Positions 6,014 through 12,572 of a DNA stretch of 14,017 nucleotides are shown here, piece after piece. This DNA comes from Actinomycetes bacterium (lineage in GTDB: Bacteria > Actinomycetota > CALGFH01). A model generated the notes under the pieces. It did not search any database, was not told the origin of the DNA, and worked only from the letters and a program-made list of their open reading frames with translations. Made by a program: the position numbers and the translations under genes. The number at the start of each line of letters is the position of its first letter. The first letter of the stretch is position 1. The DNA is taken from positions 1-14,017 of the forward strand of contig JASLBL010000062.1 in assembly GCA_030146615.1 (NCBI GenBank), given 5' to 3'.

Positions 6014-7017
6014 CCGCGACCGAGACCCAGGTGGAGACCATGACCTTCGCCGAGGCCATCCGGGCGGCGTTGACCGAGGCGATGGAGGCCGATGAGCGGG
6101 TGTTCGTGCTCGGCGAGGACATCGGCGTCTACGGCGGCGCCTTCGGGGTGACCACCGGGATGCTGGACCGCTTCGGCGAGGAGCGGATCCGCGACACCCC
6201 GATCGCCGAGGAGGCGATCATGGGGGCCGCCGTCGGGGCCGCGCTGTGCGGCATGCGGCCGGTGGCCGAGATGCAGTTCTCGGACTTCACCGCCCATGCC
6301 ATGGACCAGCTGGTCAACCAGGCGGCCAAGGTCTACTTCATGCTCGGCGGGGCGGTGAGCGTGCCGCTGGTGCTGCGGCTGCCGTTCGGGTCGGGGACGG
6401 GCGCGGCCGCCCAGCACTCCCAGAGCCAGGAGGCCTGGTACGCCCACACGCCGGGGCTCAAGGTGGCGATGCCGTCCAACCCGGCCGACGCCAAGGGCCT
6501 GCTGCACGCGGCCATCCGCGACCCGAACCCGGTCGTCTTCATGGAGCACAAGCTGCTGTACCGGACGGCCTCGGGCCCGGTGCCGGCCGGGACCGACCCG
6601 ATCCCGCTGGGGGTGGCGGCCGTGCCCCGGGAGGGCGGGGACCTGACCATTGTGGCCACCGGGATCATGGTGTCGCGGGCCCTGGCCGCGGCCGAGGACC
6701 TGTCCGCCGGAGGGATCGAGGCCACCGTGGTCGACCCGCGCACCCTCAAGCCGCTGGACGAGGCCACCATCCTGGAGCGGGTGCGGGCCACCGGCCGGGC
6801 CCTGCTGGTCCAGGAGGCCCCGCGCACGGCCGGGTTCACGGCCGAGATCTCGGCCCGCATCGCCGAGTCCGACACCCTCTACCACCTGCTGGCCCCGGTC
6901 CGGCGGCTCAGCGGGCTGGACGCGCCCATCCCCTACAACCCGGACCTCGAGAAGGCTTCGGTGCCCCAGATGCCCGACATCGTCCAGGCGGCCCGGGCGC
7001 TGATGGAGGACGGCTGA
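6010..7017 (+). CDS. acoB: Thiamine-dependent dehydrogenase E1 component, beta subunit
   Basis: A 335-residue subunit that completes the E1 active site with the alpha chain. Family landmarks are MTFAEAIRAALTEAMEADER, VFVLGEDIGVYGGAFGVT, RIRDTPIAEEAIMGAAVGAA (with the conserved Glu67/Glu68 region), QFSDFTAHAMDQLVNQAAK, a GAAAQHSQSQEAW segment with the active-site His135, and a C-terminal transketolase domain (DLTIVATGIMVSRAL, VDPRTLKPLD, PYNPDLEKASVP). Length is normal. The GTG start is within the stop of E1 alpha (GTGA overlap), with GGGGAGG about 10 nt upstream; an internal ATG at 6040 is possible. The tight overlap implies equal synthesis of the two E1 chains. As with alpha, the closest resemblance by eye is to acetoin dehydrogenase. 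Confidence 0.9.
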   Translation: MTATETQVETMTFAEAIRAALTEAMEADERVFVLGEDIGVYGGAFGVTTGMLDRFGEERIRDTPIAEEAIMGAAVGAALCGMRPVAEMQFSDFTAHAMDQLVNQAAKVYFMLGGAVSVPLVLRLPFGSGTGAAAQHSQSQEAWYAHTPGLKVAMPSNPADAKGLLHAAIRDPNPVVFMEHKLLYRTASGPVPAGTDPIPLGVAAVPREGGDLTIVATGIMVSRALAAAEDLSAGGIEATVVDPRTLKPLDEATILERVRATGRALLVQEAPRTAGFTAEISARIAESDTLYHLLAPVRRLSGLDAPIPYNPDLEKASVPQMPDIVQAARALMEDG

Positions 7018-8324
7018 TGCCCGAGATGGACGTGCCCATGCCCAAGCTCTCCATGACCATGGAGGAGGGGGAGCTGATCACCTGGGTCAAGCAGGAGGGC
7101 GATCAGGTGCGGGCGGGCGAGGTGATCGCCGAGGTCAACTCGGACAAGGTCGAGATGGAGGTGGAGTCGCCGGCCGACGGCACCCTGGTCCGCCACACCG
7201 CCGCCGAGGGCGACGTCGTCCCCGTCGGCGTCCCCATCGCCACCCTGGAGACCGAGGCCGAGGACCTGCTCGGAGGCATCCTGGACACGCCGGCCGGTGA
7301 GGCGCCGGCCTCGACGGCCGAGGCGGCGGCCGAGGAGGAGAAGACCGCGGGCGGGACGGAGACAGCCCAGGCGGCCCCGGCGGCGCCCACCGGGCCGACC
7401 CCGGTGGTGCCGGCGGCCCGCCGCCGGGCCGGCGAGCTCGGGGTCGACCTGACCGCGGTCACCGGTTCCGGCCCCAACGGCCTGGTCCGGGTGGCCGACG
7501 TGGAGGCGGCCGCCGCCCCGGCGCCGGCTGTGGACAACCGCGAGCACGCCGTTCCCGAGGCGGCTACGCTCCCCCTCCGGGGGGCTGAGCCCAGCGCCGG
7601 GTCGCTGGGGGCTGCGCCGGCCGAGGCCGGCGACACGGAAGAGATCCCGCTGTCCAGCATGCGCCGAGTGGTCGCCCGCCGGCTGACCGAGAGCATGCAG
7701 TCCACCCCCCACTTCTACCTGACCGTGGCCGTTGACGCCGAGGACCTGCTGGGGTTCCGGGCCCAGCTGAACGAGCAACTGGCCGCCGGCGGCCAGGACC
7801 TCAAGGTCAGTGTCAACGACCTGCTGGTCAAGGCATGCGCCGGGCTGCTGCGGGCCAACCCGGCCCTGAACGTGTCGTTCGCTGGCGACAAGCTCCTGGT
7901 GCACCGGCGGGTGCATGTCGGGATCGCGGTGGCGGTGGAGGGAGGGCTGGTGGTGCCGGTGGTCCGCGACGCCGACCAGAAAAGCCTCACTCAGGTGGCC
8001 AGGGAGGCGGGGGAGCTGGTCGAGCGCGCCCGGGCGGGGCGGCTGGGCGGCGACGACATGGGCGGGGGGACGTTCACGGTGTCGAACCTGGGCATGTTCG
8101 GGATCGACCAGTTCACCGCCGTCATCAACCCGCCCGAGGCGGCCATCCTGGCCGTCGGGGCGGCCCTCCCCGAGCCGGTGGCCACCGATGACGGGGTCGA
8201 GATCCGGCGCCGGATGCGGCTGACCCTCTCGATCGACCACCGGGCCCTTGACGGGGCCACCGGGGCCAGCTTCCTGGCCCAGCTCAAGGACGTGCTCGAA
8301 CAGCCCCTGCGGATCGTCGCCTGA
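7017..8324 (+). CDS. Dihydrolipoamide acyltransferase E2 (lipoyl domain, E1/E3-binding domain, catalytic domain)
   Basis: A 435-residue E2 that transfers the acyl group from lipoate to CoA and forms the core of the complex. Domains in order: one lipoyl domain (about 3-80) with lipoylated Lys44 in NSDKVEME; an Ala/Glu/Pro linker; a peripheral-subunit-binding domain (about 130-165, VPAARRRAGELGVDLTAVTG); a second long linker (165-205); and the catalytic domain (about 208-435) ending in IDHRALDGATG, with catalytic His408 and Asp412. The ATG shares one base with the E1 beta stop (TGATG). It is the last gene of the PTS operon, and no E3 gene follows; E3 lies in a separate operon at 10118. A paralogue without a lipoyl domain follows E3. 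Confidence 0.93.
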   Translation: MPEMDVPMPKLSMTMEEGELITWVKQEGDQVRAGEVIAEVNSDKVEMEVESPADGTLVRHTAAEGDVVPVGVPIATLETEAEDLLGGILDTPAGEAPASTAEAAAEEEKTAGGTETAQAAPAAPTGPTPVVPAARRRAGELGVDLTAVTGSGPNGLVRVADVEAAAAPAPAVDNREHAVPEAATLPLRGAEPSAGSLGAAPAEAGDTEEIPLSSMRRVVARRLTESMQSTPHFYLTVAVDAEDLLGFRAQLNEQLAAGGQDLKVSVNDLLVKACAGLLRANPALNVSFAGDKLLVHRRVHVGIAVAVEGGLVVPVVRDADQKSLTQVAREAGELVERARAGRLGGDDMGGGTFTVSNLGMFGIDQFTAVINPPEAAILAVGAALPEPVATDDGVEIRRRMRLTLSIDHRALDGATGASFLAQLKDVLEQPLRIVA

Positions 8325-8363
8325 CCACCGCTCCAGGCGGAAGGCTGCGCACGCGAGCGCCTC

Positions 8364-9917
8364 TCAGGCTGGTGGGTAGCGCTGGTAGTCGGGGAAGTTC
8401 CCGAACAGGTGCTCGCCCGGCGGGCCCTGGGTGACGGCATGGACCAGGAGTTCCCCGCCGACGAAGGCGCCCTTCCAGGACGCGCCCCGGCCTCCGAACG
8501 GCTCGGCCTTGTCGCCGCGGGAGCGGGGCTTGTTGATGCCGATCTTGAAGGCGTGGACCTCGGCCGCGAACTGCCGGGCCTGCTGGGGGTCGTCGCAGGC
8601 CAGTGAGGCGACCAGGCAGCCGTTGGAGGCGTTCATCTCGGCCACCAGCTCGGCCGGGGAGTCGACCAGCACGACCGTGTCCACCGGCCCGAACGGCTCG
8701 GCGTGGCCAAGGGCGCTGGCCCCGGGCGGCTCCAGCAAGGCCACCGGGGGCAGGTAGGCCGAGGTGTCCTGGCCGGGCAGGAACCAGCCCTCGGCGAGCG
8801 AGCTCCGGTACAGGGGGGTGGCGGCCATCTGGATGGCCAGGTCGATCTCCTGGTTGAGCTCGGCGACCTTGGCGGCGTTGATGAGCGGCCCGAAGTCCAG
8901 GTCGGGTGGCTGGTCGTCGGGGTCGACGACCGCCAGCGGGTGGCCGAAGCGCAGCGACCGGGCGACCTGGAGGTACATGGTCAGGAACTGGTCGAACAGG
9001 GTCCGCTGGACCACATAGCGGGGGTAAGCGGTGCAGCGCTGCTTGCCGTACTCAAAGCCCTTCTTGAGGTGCCCGGCCAGGCTGTCCCAGTCGCTGAAGT
9101 CCCAGATCCCCCAGGCGTTGAGGCCTTCCTGCTCCAGCATGTGGCGCTTGTCGGTCTGGACCAGCTGGCTGGCGATCTGGCCACCGGCATCGCGGCCGCC
9201 GACAAAGGCCAGGCAGCCGATGTCGTCGCTGAGGACCAGGGCCGGGGACAGCCGCGACCCCGATCCGCTGAGCAGGGTGACCGGGAGCTCGCAGCGGCGC
9301 ATCAACGCCGCCGACAGGGTGAGGGCGCACAGGCCGCCGTCGGTCGGGGTCTTGGCGATCACCCCATCGCCGGCCAGCAGCTGGACCAGCATGGCGTGCA
9401 CGAGCACGCTCAGGGGGTAGTTCCAGGAGGCGATGTTGGAGACCGGCCCGGCCAGCGGCTGGCGGCCGGCCACCATCGGCTCGATCTCCTCCAGGTACCA
9501 GCGCACTCCGCTGATGGTCCGGTCCACCGAGGTCAGCGCCTGGCGCCAGGGCTTGCCGATCTCCCACACCAGCAGCAGGGCGAGCAGCTCACGGTGGGTC
9601 TCGAGCTGGTCAACGCAGCGGGCGACCCGGGCCCGCCGCTCCTCCAGGTCGACCCTGGTCCACTGCTGGTGCTCGGCGTTGGCCGCGGCCACCGCCTCCA
9701 GGGCCTGGCCGAGCTGGAGCATCGGCGGCCCGGCGATCGGCTGGCCGTCCACCGGGCTGGTCGCCTCGGCCGGATCACCGGCCGCGTGCCAGTCCCGGTT
9801 CCACAGGTTGAGGACCCGATCCGCCTCGAAGGCCTCCGGCGCGACCGAGCGGCAGCCCGCGTAGGCGTCCTCCCAGCGCGCACCGTTCCGGACATGCAGG
9901 GGAGCTCCAGTCGCCAT
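8364..9917 (-). CDS. Atypical aldehyde dehydrogenase family protein
   Basis: A 517-residue member of the NAD(P)-dependent aldehyde dehydrogenase superfamily. Recognisable parts are SNIASWNYPLSVLVH (Asn166 of the usual WNxP motif), a cofactor-site Lys189 in GVIAKTPTDGG, EYGKQRCTAYPR with the likely nucleophile Cys295, GHAEPFGPVDTVV, and a C-terminal PFGGRGASWKG. The usual ELGGK-type stretch is replaced by LEQEGLNAWG, where Glu262 or Glu264 could serve as general base, and the FTGS-type loop reads FVGGRDAGG. It converges on the E2 gene with a 39-nt gap and diverges from E3. Next to an acetoin-type complex it could oxidise acetaldehyde (as AcoD does), or a polyol-derived aldehyde; both are inferences. 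The ATG has a purine-rich GGAGAGGGGAAGG just upstream. Confidence 0.85.
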   Translation of the reverse strand: MATGAPLHVRNGARWEDAYAGCRSVAPEAFEADRVLNLWNRDWHAAGDPAEATSPVDGQPIAGPPMLQLGQALEAVAAANAEHQQWTRVDLEERRARVARCVDQLETHRELLALLLVWEIGKPWRQALTSVDRTISGVRWYLEEIEPMVAGRQPLAGPVSNIASWNYPLSVLVHAMLVQLLAGDGVIAKTPTDGGLCALTLSAALMRRCELPVTLLSGSGSRLSPALVLSDDIGCLAFVGGRDAGGQIASQLVQTDKRHMLEQEGLNAWGIWDFSDWDSLAGHLKKGFEYGKQRCTAYPRYVVQRTLFDQFLTMYLQVARSLRFGHPLAVVDPDDQPPDLDFGPLINAAKVAELNQEIDLAIQMAATPLYRSSLAEGWFLPGQDTSAYLPPVALLEPPGASALGHAEPFGPVDTVVLVDSPAELVAEMNASNGCLVASLACDDPQQARQFAAEVHAFKIGINKPRSRGDKAEPFGGRGASWKGAFVGGELLVHAVTQGPPGEHLFGNFPDYQRYPPA

Positions 9918-9976
9918 CCGCCTTCCCCTCTCCTGCTACCACCGGCTGCGCTTGAACGGCCGGCAGAGGAACCTCA

Positions 9977-10015
9977 CTATGAAGAGGATCTGTCGGGCAT
10001 GTCGAATTCAAAGAG
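9977..10015 (-). promoter_or_regulatory. Possible promoter of the aldehyde dehydrogenase with diverged regulon element
   Basis: On the minus strand CTCTTTGAATTCGAC (10015-10001) is a diverged copy of the element CTTTTTTGAATTGGACG found before E3. TTCGAC (10006-10001) would correspond to the -35 box. CATAGT (a weak -10) follows after 19 nt at 9981-9976, the same spacing as proposed for the PTS operon. The ALDH start is about 60 nt further on. The match is suggestive, not proven. Confidence 0.38.
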
Positions 10016-10042
10016 CATATCCGTCGCATGCTTTTTTGAATT
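10005..10042. promoter_or_regulatory. Imperfect palindrome between divergent promoters (probable operator)
   Basis: AATTCAAAGAGCAT (10005-10018) and ATGCTTTTTTGAATT (10028-10042) form an inverted repeat around a 9-nt centre, with one bulged base. The outer AATTCAAA/TTTGAATT and inner GCAT/ATGC parts match exactly. It amounts to two back-to-back copies of the shared promoter element, one facing each divergent gene. It overlaps both predicted -35 boxes, the expected place for a repressor that controls both directions. The region is AT-rich in otherwise very GC-rich DNA. The local SorC-type protein is a candidate binder. Confidence 0.5.
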
Positions 10043-10070
10043 GGACGAGACCCCGGCCGGTCCTTAGCGT
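10031..10070 (+). promoter_or_regulatory. Predicted promoter of the E3 / lipoyl-less E2 / HAD operon
   Basis: CTTTTTTGAATTGGACG (10031-10047) is the second clear copy of the element seen at 1121-1136. TTGGAC (10041-10046) is the proposed -35 box, and TAGCGT (10065-10070) a reasonable actinobacterial -10 box (TAnnnT) after 18 nt. Transcription would start near 10077, about 40 nt before the E3 ATG. This is the better-formed of the two shared promoters. Confidence 0.5.
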
Positions 10071-10117
10071 CGCATCCGGGCGACGGTCCGGGACCACACT
10101 GCGCCCGGAGGTGTCGC

Positions 10118-11650
10118 ATGCCGGAGAAGCCAGCGCAGCACGACACGTTCGACCTGGTGGTCGTCGGGGGCGGTCCGGGCGGCTACCCGGCCGCCATCCG
10201 CGCCGCCCAGCTGGGGCTGAAGACGGCCCTGGTCGAGAAGGAGCGTCCCGGCGGGGTCTGCCTGAACTGGGGTTGCATCCCCACCAAGGCCATGCTGCGC
10301 TCGGCCGAGGTCCTGGAGACGATGCAGCACAGCGCCGAGTACGGGGTCCTGGCCGACAACGTCCGGCTGGACTACTCGGCCGTGATCAAGCGCAAGGACC
10401 GGGTCACAAAGACCCTCACCGACGGGGTGGCCGGCCTGCTCAAGGCCAACGGGGTGACGGTGGTGAAGGGGCACGCGCGGTTCGTGGGACCAACGGCCGT
10501 CGAGGTCGTGGCCGTCGGGGACGCGCCACTGGGCGCCGGCGGGCCGCTGTACAACGCCCCCCCGGCGCCCGACGGCCGACCCCAGGCCAGGCTGGAAGGT
10601 CGCAACCTGATCGTGGCCACCGGCTCGACCCCGGTGCTGCTGCCCATCCCCGGGATCGACCTCCCGGGGGTGGTCACCTCCGACGGCGCCTTCCTGCTCG
10701 GTGAGGTCCCGAGGCGGATCGTGATCATCGGGGCCAGCGCCGTCGGGGCGGAGTGGGCGACGATGTTCAACGCCTTCGGGTCCGAGGTCACCATGGTCGA
10801 GCTGCTGCCGACGCTGCTCCCGGCCGAGGACGAGGACATGGGCAAGACCCTCGCCCGCTCGTTCACCAAGCGGGGGATCAAGGTCCAGACCGGCCGGACG
10901 GTCTCGGCGATCACCCAGGTCGCCGGCGGCAAGGGCGGCAGGCAGGCCACCGCCCTCCAGGTCACCGTCACCGACCCGGACGGCCAGCACCCCGAGCAGG
11001 TTGAGACCGACGTGGTCCTGGTCGGGGTCGGCCGCCGGCCCAACACCGAGGGGTTGGACCTGGAGCGGGCCGGGGTGGCCACCAATGCGCGGGGCTGGGT
11101 CGAGGTCGACGACCGGCTCCGCACCAACGTGCCCGGCGTGCACGCCATCGGGGACGTCACCGGCAAGGTGCTGCTGGCCCATGTGGCCAGCCACCAGGGG
11201 CTGGTCGCGGCCGCGGTGATGGCCGGCCACGACGAGCGGATGGACTACCGGGCGGTCCCGGCGGCCACCTTCACCCACCCCGAGGTGGCCAGCGTCGGCC
11301 TGACCGAGGCCAAGGCCGCCGAGGCCGGCCACGACGTGGCCGTCGGCCGCTTCCCCTTCACCGCCCTTGGCCGGGCCCAGACCTACGGGTCCACCGAAGG
11401 GCTGGTCAAGGTGGTCGCCGACCGCAAGTACGGGGAGGTGCTGGGCGTCCACATCATCGGGCCGAACGCCAGCGACCTGATTCCCGAGGGCGTGCTCGCC
11501 ATGCACCTGGAGGCCACCCTGCACGACATCGCCGACACCATCCACGCTCATCCGACCCTCGGCGAGAGCACCATGGAGGCGACCATGGTCGCGCTGGGCC
11601 TGCCGGTCCACACCGCGCCGCCCCGCAAGTCCCGCTCCGGTCGCCGATAG
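10118..11650 (+). CDS. lpdA: Dihydrolipoamide dehydrogenase (E3)
   Basis: A 510-residue flavoprotein that reoxidises dihydrolipoamide on E2 with NAD+. FAD motif VVVGGGPGGYPAAIRAAQLG starts at about residue 14. The redox disulfide is Cys48-Cys53 in GGVCLNWGCIPTK. The second Rossmann fold reads IIGASAVGAEW (205-210 GASAVG), so the central Gly of GxGxxG is Ser207. HAIGDVTGK is the second FAD contact, and HAHPTLGES gives the C-terminal catalytic pair His478/Glu483. The enzyme is longer than the usual 460-475 residues because of an insert rich in Gly/Pro/Ala (about 134-160) and a basic tail (PRKSRSGRR). GGAGG lies six nt before the ATG. The next gene follows after 11 nt, and the enzyme presumably serves the E1/E2 of the other operon. 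Confidence 0.93.
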   Translation: MPEKPAQHDTFDLVVVGGGPGGYPAAIRAAQLGLKTALVEKERPGGVCLNWGCIPTKAMLRSAEVLETMQHSAEYGVLADNVRLDYSAVIKRKDRVTKTLTDGVAGLLKANGVTVVKGHARFVGPTAVEVVAVGDAPLGAGGPLYNAPPAPDGRPQARLEGRNLIVATGSTPVLLPIPGIDLPGVVTSDGAFLLGEVPRRIVIIGASAVGAEWATMFNAFGSEVTMVELLPTLLPAEDEDMGKTLARSFTKRGIKVQTGRTVSAITQVAGGKGGRQATALQVTVTDPDGQHPEQVETDVVLVGVGRRPNTEGLDLERAGVATNARGWVEVDDRLRTNVPGVHAIGDVTGKVLLAHVASHQGLVAAAVMAGHDERMDYRAVPAATFTHPEVASVGLTEAKAAEAGHDVAVGRFPFTALGRAQTYGSTEGLVKVVADRKYGEVLGVHIIGPNASDLIPEGVLAMHLEATLHDIADTIHAHPTLGESTMEATMVALGLPVHTAPPRKSRSGRR

Positions 11651-11661
11651 GAGGGACGGCC

Positions 11662-12564
11662 ATGCCGACGACCACGCCGGACCCGGGCGACGGCGACGGC
11701 CGGATCCTGGCCACGCCGCTGGCCCGTGCCGTGGCCGGCGACCTCGGGGTCGACCTGGCCGCGGTCACCGGCAGTGGGCGCCGCGGCCGCATCCTGCGGG
11801 CGGACGTCGAAGCGCTCGCGGCCACGGCATCCCCACCACCCACTCCGGCGGCCACCCCGGCTCCGAGGGAGGTGGAGGAAGTCCCGCTATCCAGCATGCG
11901 GCGGGTGGTGGCCCGCCGGCTGGTCGAATCGATGCAGTCGGCACCCCACTTCTTCCTGACCATCCGGGTCGACACGCAGGCGCTGGCCGGCTTCCGGGCC
12001 GAGCTGAACCGGCAGCTGGCGACCGGCGGCGAGGACCTCAAGGTCAGCGTCAACGACCTTGTCGTCAAGGCATGTGCGGTGCTGCTGCGGACCAGCCCCG
12101 AACTGAACGTATCATTCGGCGGGGACAAGCTGATCCGGCACCGCAGGGTCCACGTCGGGATTGCGGTGGCCCTGGAGGGAGGCCTGATCGTGCCGGTGAT
12201 CCGCGACGCCGACCGGAAGCGCCTGACCCAGATCGCCCGGGAGGCGAGGGATCTCATCGGTCGGGCCCGGACGGGCCAGCTGGCTGCTTCCGACGTGGGT
12301 GGGGGGACGTTCACGGTGTCGAACCTTGGTATGTTCGGGGTGAAGCAGTTCACGGCTGTGATCAACCCTCCGGAGGCGGCCATCCTGGCCGTCGGCGCGG
12401 CTGAGCCGGAGCCGGTGGCCACCGCCGGTGGGGCGGTGGAGGTCCATCAGGTGCTGCGTCTGACCCTGTCGATCGACCACCGGGCCGTCGACGGGGCCAC
12501 CGGGGCCAGGTTCCTGGCCCAGCTCAAGGACGTGCTCGAGCAGCCGCTGCGGATCGTGGCCTGA
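11662..12564 (+). CDS. Lipoyl-domain-less dihydrolipoamide acyltransferase (second E2 paralogue)
   Basis: A 300-residue protein that starts directly at the peripheral-subunit-binding domain (about 14-50, ILATPLARAVAGDLGVDLAA), followed by a short Pro/Ala linker (53-70) and a complete E2 catalytic domain (about 73-300) ending in IDHRAVDGATG, with His273 and Asp277 present. No lipoyl domain or DKxxxE motif precedes it. The ATG follows the E3 stop by 11 nt with a strong AGGAGGG, and no lipoyl-coding sequence lies upstream, so this is not a truncated start call. The catalytic domain is closely similar to that of the E2 at 7017-8324; I count 7 mismatches in the last 104 bases. It may form mixed cores with that E2 and recruit E3 or E1 through its binding domain. 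Confidence 0.9.
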   Translation: MPTTTPDPGDGDGRILATPLARAVAGDLGVDLAAVTGSGRRGRILRADVEALAATASPPPTPAATPAPREVEEVPLSSMRRVVARRLVESMQSAPHFFLTIRVDTQALAGFRAELNRQLATGGEDLKVSVNDLVVKACAVLLRTSPELNVSFGGDKLIRHRRVHVGIAVALEGGLIVPVIRDADRKRLTQIAREARDLIGRARTGQLAASDVGGGTFTVSNLGMFGVKQFTAVINPPEAAILAVGAAEPEPVATAGGAVEVHQVLRLTLSIDHRAVDGATGARFLAQLKDVLEQPLRIVA

Positions 12565-12572
12565 CCGCCCCG

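Noticed and set aside
5680..6885. Minus-strand open frame (about 401 codons) opposite E1 alpha/E1 beta
   Set aside because: Low-complexity GC-driven translation without recognisable domains, opposite well-supported E1 genes.
8325..8363. Possible bidirectional terminator between the convergent E2 and aldehyde dehydrogenase genes
   Set aside because: Short complementary pieces (AGGCG/CGCCT, GCGC/GCGC) exist but compete with each other, and no T-run follows on either strand.
8703..10067. Plus-strand open frame (about 454 codons) opposite the aldehyde dehydrogenase and across the divergent promoter region
   Set aside because: The minus-strand ALDH has clear family motifs; the plus frame has none and would cross the regulatory palindrome.
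10064..11611. Long minus-strand open frame (about 515 codons) opposite E3
   Set aside because: It is the antisense shadow of a clear lpdA gene. Its translation is rich in His, Gly, Asp, Gln and Arg, as usual for GC-rich antisense frames, and shows no family motif.
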